A stretch of DNA of 64,000 nt, from NCBI RefSeq assembly GCF_008831285.2, contig NC_045146.1:21343289-21407288 (forward strand). The letters are read 5' to 3'. The notes under the pieces were generated by a model. It was given only the letters and a program-made list of their open reading frames with translations, had not been told where the DNA came from and did no database searches. Below, in pieces: positions 12,200 to 23,836 of this stretch. This DNA is from Nymphaea colorata. Its lineage: Eukaryota; Streptophyta; Magnoliopsida; Nymphaeales; Nymphaeaceae. How positions within the stretch are numbered: position 1 is the first letter of the stretch; every line of letters starts with the position of its first letter. The position numbers were made by a program, and so were the translations under genes.

Positions 12200-15100
12200 A
12201 CATGCAATGGAAATTTTTTTATGCATTTGCGGATTTAATTTAAGATTCAATGATATAGGGTTACTTTGAAAGTTGGTATGTAGGGTTATTTTGAAAGTTG
12301 GTTGGAAAAGGAGACACCCACACAAAAATCAAACTGACAGTCACCAACCTCCTTCCGTGAAAACAATTGAGACTCAAATGAACAATTATCTTTATCAAGG
12401 AATCTTAGTCTTGAATTGGAAACACTTTGCTTAAAGTTAAAAGCATGGGTTGGCCTACCTACCATCCTCTCTTCATCTCTTTCCCTCCCGTTAAATTTAA
12501 TGCTGGCACTGGCAGCTTCACAAACAGCAAGACGTGGCGATAATCTAATAAACTGACATCACCTACCTTTATCTCGTTTGTTTGTGGAGGAGGACACCAA
12601 AGGGCCAGTCTTCTTTAAAAGCTAATGTATGTATGTATACTTTGTCGGATGAAGGAAAGATAGCTCAAAAAGGTCTTTTTAATTTTTTTATTGTGTGGTT
12701 TGGAATTGTTTTAAGATTTGAATAAAAAACAAGAACTAAAGTGTCGTATATATCAACCTTTTGTCTAAAAAAATAACTTTCACGAGAATGAACTTTTGTG
12801 TGGTACTGCCATTAGATAAAAAAGTTTATTTTACTAATGTTTAATTGAAGCAAGATCATCTTAAGGAAACATTTTTTTACTTTTATTTCTTCATTTAAAA
12901 AAAAAAAAAAAAAAAAAGTGGTTCCCAAAGAAAGTTGGACTATTTTTTCTTAGAAAATTTTGACCGTTCGTGATGCAACTTTCTAATGCTATCAAACGCA
13001 TCGTAAAAGTAGGGTGAAAATTTATCTTTGAAAAAGGGCACTCGCTTTCAAATTAGGTAGGTTTGAAAGTCTCAAGTGGGGTCAGCTTTACCAAAAAAGT
13101 CAAAAGTGGATATTTTCAAATATCTTTAAAAGTGTATAAAGAACTTTCTTTTTTTTTTTTTTTAAGTACTAGCATATATAAATAAACAAATATTTAAAGA
13201 CACTCAAAAAAAAAAAAAAAAATTGGTACTGCAATATATGGCTCTATGGTCCCCAAAAGTATAAGTTGGCTCATAACAAACATTGTACATAATTTTATTG
13301 GAGTTTCGGGTTCATATTTTGTAGTGTGACCCGGTTTACGAGTACCCTTTTTAGTTTGGATATGTAAACAATCGGATTCAGATCAAATTCAGTACAACCA
13401 ACAAAACCAAATCCTTAAATGTCTGCGTCCCTACACTGAATTGGGCGTTTTTCTTTTTAATTACCTCTATTTTAAGAAGAGACATGTTTTTGGTGACAAT
13501 TATTGATCGAGAAGATAAATACTGCTTGAACGTATTGTGAATTTTCATCAACTTATTATTATTTTGTCAATTTAGTTTTAAAATTTGTAAATTACTGTCG
13601 ACAAAACCAGTGGCCGAACTACCGTATAACTAGTGTAAGCAATTGTCCATACCAGCTCAAAAAATTTATTTACATGTAAAGATATCATTCATATTAAGTT
13701 TTTCTTGACATATAAATGCCTCTTCAAGTTTCACATCTAAATTTAAAGTGCCCATCAATAAAAAAAAATCGGCTTCGCTACTAGAGTGAGTGGACTATAA
13801 TTTTTGAGACAGGAGTTGCAATGGTAGGTAAGGTCTTTGAAAACCACCCACATCTGCACCCGTGGTTGGTAGGATTACTGATCTCTCAAATCCTTTTCAT
13901 AACTTTTTGATTTGACATTTATTTATCCGATTGTCACCCTCACATAGAGTCCAAAGAAATCAAATCCCACCAAACGTCCGCTCCGAATTTTTGAATTTTT
14001 TTTTTTGAGAATTTTTTAAATGGGAAAATAGTTTTTAAAATATATTTTAACACGTTTTCATTGATAATTGATGTGCATGGTGAAATGCTTTTGTGTGTAT
14101 TAAAAGATCAAGCTGTTAGTTAAAATATAGTAAAAAAAAAAATAAAACAAATAGATGATTTAATGAAAGATATGGACGTCAAATTTGGAAAAGCCCTGCG
14201 ACCTGGACGAGTGAGGCGCCCTTGTCTCACTCGTTCTTTGGAGCCAAGGAGGGCCCCATAGTTTTGCTTTTGGACGTTTGATGGTTCGGAAGTATTTTTC
14301 TTGGACAATAATTAAAGGAAAAGAATATTTTGAAAGAAATTAGGGGAGGGTGGACGTAGACGTCCACCGAATCCGAAGCGCATTTGACGGAGCGGAAGAA
14401 AAATAGCGGAATAACTTTCCCTTGTTTGTTTCGTCTAAAAGCCATGGATTTCTTGTTTTTTTGAAGATTTGAAATCCAAACTTTGAAAAATCTGTGGTTT
14501 GCTAAAACCATGGATTTGGTGATAGATCCGATCCGATCCGATCCTCATAAACGCACCCTAGGCCAAAGCGCAGCAATAACATTCGTATAAAGAGAGAAAA
14601 GCAGGGAACCAGAAGTCGTAAGGCTGCCCACAAAAGAAAATCTTGTTGCATGTCGCTTTGTGTACTTCATCGACAGTAGGGCGAGGTGGACCCTCCTTTA
14701 ACATTGCTGCTCCCTCTTCCTTTTGTGCGCTCTTGGCTCACGTTAGCCCAAAGTTGTCTGATATCATCAGATACATACATACAGATGAGCATTACGTCTT
14801 TTCATGAAGAAGAAGAAGAAGAAGAAGACCGATTATGTTTGAACTTTAGATAATAATTCTGGATGTGATCGGAACAGTAAGATCGGATTGAAATTTGAAT
14901 CCTGGTGTGAAAAGGAATGTGCGAGTAGAAATCTTCTGCGGAACGATTAGGCCCATCTCCATGGATTATATGGAAGCTCAAGTCTCGTGGCTTATAATTA
15001 TTTAATCGGCCTCTTTCTCATTACCTTTCCAGGCTGCTTTCTTTTTTTTTTCGACTATGTTGGTGGCCACCCACCTAAAGTTGAGTAGCCTGGCCACCTG

Positions 15101-15990
15101 CAGACTCTGCTGCAACAGATCTTTTGGGCTTCATTCGCTTTTCTTCTCTTCTCTTGTCGTGTCTCTTTCAAGGATTCAACGCTTTTATCTCAGTGCCGGC
15201 TGACGCCAGATCCAAACTGACGACACTGGAGCCAACACGTTGTCACTATAAAAATTTTTATTCGCCACGACTTGCTTCTTTCTCTCTATTTATCTATTTA
15301 TTGATCTTCACTGTCGGATGAAAGAATTGAGAAATCTTCCAGCCTCATGCATTACATGCGATAGTGTTTCCAATGACACTCGCCCTTAGATGTTCACATA
15401 TTCTAATTCAAATGTGAATGAACGGAAAAAAAAATAATGTTCAAATCCAAATCCAAAATCTGATTTCTTAATCCAAATTCTATCTGATTCTGGCATTGGA
15501 ATTCATATTTGATTCAAATCCGAATTTTAAACTGAATTCAGCTGTCTTCTACCCAAACAAATGGAAAACATTACGTTTGTATTTTTTTTCTTTTTTTTAA
15601 TTCCGCTGTGATTGCATTAACATACTTTTCCACTTAATGTGTGGCAGCCTACATCACATGCAGCTCATAATTATTTTTTAAGATTAGAGAGTGAAAGAAA
15701 CTTCAATTATGTCATATCAACTTTTTTATTTTAATTCAGAGTTGTTCTTTTATTGCCCGACCTAATATTTAAGGTAGTGTTTGAATGACACTCCAAAACA
15801 GGGCGCTTTTAGAGTATTTGGTTGTTTCCAAGAACCTGGTTTTTAAAAATGGATTGAATAACCTGACTCCGAAGTTATCCACACACACACAAAAAAAAAA
15901 ATAGTGTGTTGTAGTCGCCATTCAAACACACAAACCAATTTATGAAAAATAATTAAAAAAAAAATCATTTTTCACGAAACTGTTTTTTTC
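12200..15990. other. AT-rich spacer between divergent hydrolase copies 2 and 3
   Basis: This shared upstream region of copies 2 and 3 has long A/T runs (for example 12896-12917 and 13203-13222), a GATCC-repeat at about 14525-14543, and degenerate ATCCAAAT-type low-complexity sequence at 15.42-15.54 kb. No gene was recognised. Confidence 0.6.
14207..14234. repeat. short perfect hairpin
   Basis: ACGAGTGAG and its exact complement CTCACTCGT are separated by 10 nt. It could fold in either strand; no terminator or miRNA role can be claimed from this alone. Confidence 0.5.
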
Positions 15991-15993
15991 ATC

Positions 15994-16144
15994 CAAACAA
16001 CTCGGGTGGTGCGCTTTTCGAATCGGAACGCATGTTCAACCGCCAAACAAGCTCTGGTGGTGCGCTTTTCGAATCGGAACGCATGTTCAACCGCCAAACA
16101 AGCTGTGGTGGTGCGCTTTTCGAACCCGAACGCGTGTTCAACCG
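15994..16144. repeat. three tandem 50-51 bp repeats upstream of hydrolase copy 3
   Basis: Units start at 15994, 16044 and 16095, each running CAAACAA...GTTCAACCG with GGTGGTGCGCTTTTCGAA at the centre. Units 1 and 2 are nearly identical; unit 3 carries a few changes. The array sits about 1 kb upstream of the copy 3 start codon. Confidence 0.92.
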
Positions 16145-17154
16145 TGTGTGAGTGGAGGGCCTTTCGGATATTTCAGTAGCTGTTCAGTGACACCAAGAAA
16201 CAAAGTAGGCCTTCCTTCACTAGTCGTTTTCAGATCAACAATTTGGGAATAGATTATAAGAGCGTTATAGTTTCTCATGGAGCAAGACAAACCGACGTAG
16301 ACGTCACAACCGATATCTTCATCACAGCACGGCCAGCCGTATTCTCCGGCAATCTGAGAGTAAAATGGATCGATCCGGCTGCTTCACCGTCAGAATTCAT
16401 GTCAAAATAAGAAGGACTTCATGAATCTAACATGATACGGCGAATTCTGGATCTAAAATGCATATGATAACACTCACTTTATCTGCTAAAAGAGGAAGGA
16501 GAACAGAACGCCCGTAAAAGCAGAAGCAGGACTTTTGGTGCGCCTTTATTATCATAAACTTTATCTCCACTTGCTGCTCATAAGGAGGGAGTAAGTGATC
16601 CAGCTTCATATGTTATTCATTTTAGTACCCGGTTGAATCCGGCCTTCACTGAATCGGTAGCGGATTTCGATTTAAATGCAATTTCAGATATTCTTTTTTA
16701 AAACCAAGTATGGATTCAACTGACTTAAGATCCGACTCATGTACGCGTAATTTGGTCGAATTTTCATGAGATTTCACTCAATGTTAGACTTTGATTCATA
16801 TTCAGTTACGAAATTGGAAAAGACGATTTCAAATCGGATACGTAAAATTAGGTTTTTTTTTTTTTTTTTTTTTGGGCGGACCTTACTTACAACAATGATT
16901 CGGTTCCGGATCCGTCCTATTTCAACCGTCGGCCGGACTTGAACTCCGGCCATGCTTGGACTCCCGACGGGCGTCTGAGCTGGACGAAGAATCCGAGGAC
17001 CACACTTGAAAAAGATGGCGGAGAGCAGAAAAGGCCAAATTTTCAGTGGCTTCTCCAACAACCGTCATTGGCGCAACCGCCATTAGATAAGCATAAAATG
17101 GAAGGGAGTCCGAGGAAGCGTGTTCCTCGAGTGCCCGGTTCTCATCCACCCTCC

Positions 17155-20100
17155 ATGGGGCTCCTCCTCGCCCTCGTTCTCCTCGCCCTCAGCCGGCCGA
17201 TCATCTCTCCGGCGTCATCGGCGTCAGTTGATCCCCTGGCAGAGGAGCTGCTGGACCAGGCCAGGGACGCTCAGTTCTTCGACTGGATGAGGGGCGTCCG
17301 GAGGCGGATCCACCAAAACCCAGAACTGGCCTTTCAGGAATTCGAGACGTCGGAGCTCATCAGGGCGGAGCTCGACGCCATGGGCGTGGTTTACTCGTGG
17401 CCGTTCGCCGGCACTGGAGTGGTCGGTTCGATCGGGTCCGGGCAGAGCCCCGTCGTCGCCCTTCGCGCTGACATGGACGCCCTTCCTTTGGAGGTGAGTG
17501 GATTTCCTATACCGTCAGCTGCTCTCCCTGCGATCCTCGCGCCCACACACACACATTCGGACGCGCAGGTGGGCGCACACACAAACACACACTCCGCCTG
17601 GATCAGTGGACAGTGGGCTTCACTCGTTTTCAGAAAATAAGAAAGCATCATGGCGTCGATCTTTAGTCGAAGCAAATAGGAACCATTATGGGGCATGTTT
17701 GTATAAACTACATTAGTTTAAAATGTATATTTATGAAGCGCACCAGGTATGAAGTAATGTGATTCTCCATGTAAGAGATATATCTATGTTTTCTCTCTTT
17801 GGTTTTTCTCCAAATTATTTTGGATTGTTGGGTTTCGGAAGCATCTGATTTCTTGGAGATGTGGAGTTTGAAACAGAAAGAAAATCGATTCTAAATGATC
17901 GGGAGATTGGGCTCAAGTCTGCCTATCGATCGCTCAAAACTGGTTCGGTATGAAAAAAACGGGCACATGAACAACGCGATATTAAAATTATCTTTTTTCT
18001 TTTGTTTAGATTTCATATATGATTCAGCAGAAATGTAATTGAAGAACATGTGGTGCTTCCCATTGATATTTTCGTGAGCTACCATCGGTACACTGATACT
18101 GTTTTATGCTAGATGCCAGATTTTCGTTCTTTTTGGATTTTCTTAGTTCATGGCCAAATTCTTCAATCTAATTCTTCAGAGGTTGGACCCTTGCTTTCTG
18201 GAAACAAATAAAGAAAGAGGTTTGCAAATGTAATTAGGTCAGTTAGCTTAACAACCAAGTTCCCACTTATATATATATATATATATAAGTGATTGGTAGA
18301 TACCAAACCACTTGAGTAAGGGATGAAAACAAAAAGAGTTTTAAACAAAATATGAACTTTCTAAGGTGTCTATAAACATTAATTTAATATGAAATCATGC
18401 TTTAGTTCAAGTCATTCTTGTAAAAAAAAACAATAATAATCTTTCAATTATCAAAATTTTGATATTATAAGAGATGTTCATTTTTATATTAAAAAACTTC
18501 ATTTAAGCAACAAAACGACGAACTTAATGTTTCTTTGCCACCAAATCACTCTTAAGATCATACCTATAAAGTTAGATTTGAAAAAAAAAAAGTTAATAAC
18601 TAATTCCAATGGGTCTGATTTTTATCTGTGTTTTACCAACTTTCATATATATATATATATATATATATGGGACCTTGGTGGCCGAGTATTTATAGAGCAC
18701 TCAAAGAGTATTTGACTGAGATCGTTGGAAAGTGAGATCCTCAACTGCAAAATTTGGAGACACTCAAGTAAGGAATGTGAACTTGGAGCCTTCAACACAT
18801 TGAAAGGTGTTTGTTTGGGTTGCATTCGTATGAAAGAAGCTCTTTTGGGTTCTTTCATTGAAAAACATACTATTCTCCATGGAGTTGTTGCAATGGATGG
18901 AGTTGGTGCAATGGCTTGTGTTAGGTGCTGGTAGGCGATTAATTCCTAATTCAAGTGTTGGAAGCGTCAACTTCTGCACTAACATGCAAGTTAAAGCACA
19001 TTAATAACATCATCCCGAAGTACCCTAAATAGATCTGTCTCCTAAGAAGATGAGGAAGGATTGAAGCTCCATACTAGGATGACCTTCTTACTCACCCTAA
19101 AAATATCTTGCGGTGGGTAACACATACCACTCTTCATAAAAAAAAATACAAAAGGCTATGAGACCCATTTTTTATATAATACAAGGCCGATATGAGTTTA
19201 TGTTCTGTATATTTTATTTTTAAATTGATTTTAAATCCAAAAGTTTAAAATAAAGTTGAAAGCAATATGATGCCGATACGGCGATCTCTCCATCATAACC
19301 GTCGGGAAACAGTAGGTTGGTTAGTTGGTGGGTGATAGAGTTGGCCCCAAACAAGCTATCCGTCGCACCTTGTGATCGTGGCGCTTTTCTCCATTTTACA
19401 GAAGCCCAATGACCGACATGTTGAATATTAACAACGTCGGTGTTCTTTGTGTTTGTTAGTCATTTTTAGCTTTTGTAGAAATTCATTACTTTTATTAGGC
19501 AATACCACAAAAGGCTGAGAAGCTACGTGATTCTTCATTGGGTTTTCATCCCATGCACAAGAACAATAGATTGATTCCAAGGATTGATCTTCATCTTCGC
19601 AGAACCACGCAATACCAGCAAGCCACAGTTGGTTTACGGTAATTAACTTCTGTTCTTGCTGGAGGAGATTAGGTGGATTGGAGGTTAAGCATTGCCTTTT
19701 TTTTAGCCGATGAATGGTCTGGTTTTTCTTTGACATTTTAGCTACTATTAATCAGCTCCTAATTTGTGGCCTTTCGAATATGAAGGAATTGGTAGATTGG
19801 GAATATAAGAGCAAGCGACGTGGAAAGATGCACGCTTGTGGGCATGATGCACATGTTGCCATGCTTCTTGGTGCTGCAAAACTGCTGCAGGGCCGGAGGG
19901 AGATGCTGCAGGTTGGTCTAAGATTCCTCCCTTGCTTTTCGGTAAATCGAGGAGTTCCTCTGTCTCATGTTACTTAAAATCTAGTGCTGGTCTCTCAATT
20001 CAAGTTGATGGTGTAGATGTTTCAGCATTATCAGAAACCTTACATTAACATTCTGCTTGTATTTTCGCACCAAAAAATTACGGAAATTTGACACATTTTG

Positions 20101-22000
20101 GCCATCCTTTTCTGGATCAACCAAAAAAAGAGATCATTAACGCATTGGCTTCTACCTATTCACAAAGTTGGTCCCCAATTAACAATTATTGTCAATCACA
20201 TCTGTAGAATCGGATTTTAAAAAAATGACAGTTAAAGCAACAAACTAAGCGTTTACCAAGCAAAGTTACATTTTATAATTGTTCGTAACAAGTTCATACT
20301 CTGGAAGAAAAGATCTTCTTAATGAGGGTTTTGGAGAATCCAAAGAAAACTCAAGTTTTTGCAGCACAATGTTCTGTGATGGTTTTTCTGCTATCGCGGG
20401 AAAAATCACCAAGTTCTCAATGTTTATGATATTCTGGGTAAGTTCGATTCTGATGAGCTCTCAAAAGGATTGGGCTGACGAGGGATCTTCATATGAATTT
20501 AAAGGGCACGGTGAAGCTTGTTTTTCAACCAGCAGAAGAAGGCAGAGCAGGAGCATTTCAAATGATAGAAGATGGAGCCGTTAAAGATGTAAATGCTATC
20601 TTCGGAATGCATGTAGATCCTTCTCTTGGGACTGGGAAAATATCTTCCATTCCGGGAATCATGACAGCTGCTTCTGGTCGATTTCAAGCAGTGATTGAGG
20701 GGAGGGGTGGATCTGCAAAGAATTTGCATGAAGCTATAGATCCAGTTGTAGCTTCAGCATTTGCAATTCAAAGCCTGCAACTTCTCACATCACGAGAGAC
20801 CCATCCACTTAAAAGTTCGGTATGTTTTTCTTGCAGTATATGTTTGCACTTTTAAGGTGAGATAAAGATTCTACTACGATAGGCCTTCCCTCTTAGAGGT
20901 GTTCAACCGTTCATCTCCTAGAAATTGAACAATATCCGAAACTGTGCTAGATTTGGTTTATTGTGAATGTGCAGATTCTGAGCTTTATTGTGAATCAGTC
21001 CCACCGTTTGCAGCTTTAGCTACTAGTGCAATTCGCTTGATTTCTCACTACTGGTCGGTTCATTATGCTGCTGACCATGATCCTGATTTTCTGATATCTG
21101 CGGAACTGAAGTCCTTAAGTTATTCCTTTAAATCCCACTTTAGTGAAAAAGAAAAAAGGTGGATTTTTCATTTGCTTCGTTTTCTGTTTCTTGTGAAGGT
21201 TGTTTCTGTTGGATTTATACGTACTTATAAAAGTGTTGAAGAGATTCCATCAAGGGTGGAATTTGGTGGCACCATCCGCAGCCTGTCATCTGAAGGGCTT
21301 TCTCTACTCACTAAAAGAATCAGAGAGGTAGTGCTTTATTTCTCGACCTTGTCACCAGGGAATGTCAGCGCCTTTGTCTTCATTTTCTGCAAGTAGATCT
21401 ACAGTAAAATGTCCTCAAGCTATGCGTTCATTTTAGCTTTAAACGCATGTCAGCATAATGTGATGCTTGAATTGCACTTCTCTTAAATCTTAGTGCTTTT
21501 GGAACTATACTATCCACCATTCTCAGTTCTTACTTCATCCCTTTGCTGCATTTGGTCGTCAATGTGCTTCACTTCAGCGGGACTAAGTGATAGTTATAAA
21601 TATGCAACAGGTTATAGAGCTTCAGTCATCAGTTCATAGGTGCAATGCTATCGTGGACTTCATGGAAACGGAGAGACGGCATTATCCTCCGGTAGTGAAT
21701 GAACTGGCGATGTATGAACATGTGAAGAATGTGGGCGAAACGCTGCTCGGAAAGAACAATGTGCATGAGATTGAGCAGCTGACAATGACTGCAGAGGACT
21801 TCGCATTTTATTTGCAGAAGTTACCTGGTGCTCTGCTTAACCTTGGCGTGCGGAATCAGAGCCTAGGTGCTGTTCATGTACTTCATTCTCCATATTTCTT
21901 CATAGATGAAGCGGCTCTTCCTCTGGGAGCTGCATTGCATGCATTAGTAGCAGAAACTTATCTAAGGAAACATTCTTCCTTCAATAGAATGTATATATGA
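17155..22000 (+). CDS. IAA-amino acid hydrolase ILR1-like, copy 3 (divergent)
   Basis: Exons 17155-17493, 19786-19911, 20505-20819, 21199-21327 and 21611-22000 sum to 1299 nt, or 432 aa. The start at 17155 sits in CCATGG context and opens a leucine-rich signal peptide; in-frame ATGs at 16939 and 17098 would put a long charged leader before it and are less likely. Metal ligands by family position are kept: C131 and H133 (HACGHD), E167 (QPAEE), H191 (GMHVD), H395 (LHSPYF). However, the lid histidine is replaced by S225 (GRGGSAK, where copies 1 and 2 have GKGGHAA), and the following VEGG-type motif is lost in exon 4 (GFIRTYKS). The protein therefore looks folded and expressed, but its hydrolase activity or substrate range is in doubt. 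It is divergent to copy 2. Confidence 0.9.
18268..18287. repeat. (TA)n microsatellite
   Basis: Simple TA run inside intron 1 of hydrolase copy 3, flanked by CACTTA and TAAGTG, so it is palindromic as a whole. Confidence 0.9.
18645..18668. repeat. (TA)n microsatellite
   Basis: Simple TA run inside intron 1 of hydrolase copy 3. Confidence 0.9.
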
Positions 22001-23836
22001 TGCGCATTTACAAAAAAACTTGTTTCCGATGGAATAAATTTCGAGTCAGTTGACAGGTGAGCTTTCCCTAACGCAAGCCTGCGGAAAGTATAAGCCGACT
22101 TACGCCAAAAAGCTTAGTACTATTATACGAGGAAAGGACAAAAGGAATCTAAATGTGAAACACTTATCTGCAATTTTGCATTACAACGTTGAAAGGAAAT
22201 TCTAACCTGTACTCATCGTTTGTCTTCCAAAAGCAAACTTTCGTGAGTTCCCGAGCCTATTCAAGATAAGCGGGACAGAAATTTTTCCAAGTTCAGTAAT
22301 CTGAGCAAGCCTAAACATGCTCACCATCAAGTTTAGTTTATGGACAGTTTCACTGGTTCACCATATAGACGTAAATTGGTGTATCTCGGATACAGGCACT
22401 ACCAACTCCCATTTAGTTGGACTTGTTGGATGGAATTTTTAAAACCAAGACGTAATCAGATGGTTGATCAGATGACCTAATTTTAGGTGCCGGGCCCGAA
22501 TAATCACACTGGGATTCGATTGAATGTTGGATAAATGCAATCCGACACCCCTATGTAATCTGTGGGCGTCATGTTCCATTCGGTGCCTCAAATACTTGTC
22601 TAGGTCAACACGAGTCACTTTGATGTCCTCATAAGCCCTCCACAGTAGCTTTTTCAACACAACAATTCAACCACTTAAACAGGAAAAAGAGATTAAATGA
22701 TCTCCAGCGAGCCCAAGGGGGAAGCCAGGCAGGTCTCCTTTAAGGTTATGTTCATGAACATCCCATAAGAATTTCCCACTTTGTAGAGTGAAGAATTATT
22801 GCTGGCCAAAAAAAAAAATCTCGCAAGCTGTCGTGAACAAATTGAAACTTTGGAAGAAACAGTTCTCTCTAATTTCTACCGCTTCTGTGCTACAGTTTAC
22901 GTCTCAGCCAATCGTTCCGGAAAAATTTGAATTTTCTTCATCAGAAGTTTACGTGTCAAAGGGTGGAATATGCTTTCCGTAATTAAGTGCATTCAGTTCA
23001 TTCGAGGAACTGCCGACGCAGTTGCATCGACGTTTACACATTCTCAGATGGGATGGACCCTATGTCAAGTAGGCAGACGCGGCAATTTTGAAATAGCGGT
23101 ACGGGGTTCCGAACGCGGTAATTTTGAAATGGCAGATTTTATATTCTTAAAAATAATAAAATAAAAAAACCATTAATTAGTCTTATAATCTACAAAAAAT
23201 TCTTAAAATTAAAGACAAATTGAAGGAACATTATAGAATCTTAGTGAAAGGAAAATATAAAAAAGAAAACAACCAAAATTAAAGAAAAAATTAAGTTTGA
23301 AATATAATTTTAAATGTTTTAAAATGCAGCCGTACATACCTGGAAAAAAAATTGATGTACCCGTGTCCTGAGAAAAAATGACGTACACGTTTTACATACG
23401 ATGGACCTAGGATGGCCCTTCACAACATCAACATACTCGGAGGTATAAATATATGAAATACTTCCTTCAGTCTTATAGAAGAGAAGACTCCAGCAAGACA
23501 CCAAACGATCGTTAAACTGATAAGAACATGCATGCACACACGCAATCGAAATTGTGATTGTTAACCATGCACAAGGCCACTGTTCTGATCTAGTATTGTT
23601 ATCATGTACACCAGGCATTACAATAATCAAGCCCTCCGCTAGAGCAAAATACACAAGAATATGGCTTGCCATCCTAATAGAAAAGAAAGGTGGCAACATA
23701 AGGCAAAAACAGGCTAGCTAGAGAACCCGTGGCATAATACCAGTACAGTTATTATGTACAGATGACAGACTGATTATTTATTATCCTTTTTCCTCCGAAG
23801 AACAAAACAAGAAGGTTTTTGGCCAATGACGCTACA
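22001..23836. other. spacer between hydrolase copy 3 and the NAC gene
   Basis: The two genes converge here, so both 3' UTRs should lie at its ends. No further gene was recognised; open frames are short and lack family features. Confidence 0.6.

Larger units (their letters stand above)
17494..19785 (+). other. intron 1 of hydrolase copy 3 (2.3 kb)
   Basis: A long AT-rich intron, where copies 1 and 2 have introns of 586 and 219 nt at the same place. It holds two TA microsatellites (18268-18287 and 18645-18668) and no recognisable nested gene. Confidence 0.75.

Noticed and set aside
16939-17154. Upstream in-frame ATGs extending hydrolase copy 3 by up to 72 residues
   Set aside because: The added part is charged and unlike the family, and would bury the signal peptide; the ATG at 17155 is in better context and position.
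18260-18295. TA-rich inverted repeat as a possible small transposon
   Set aside because: It is a palindromic microsatellite with no target duplication or conserved ends.
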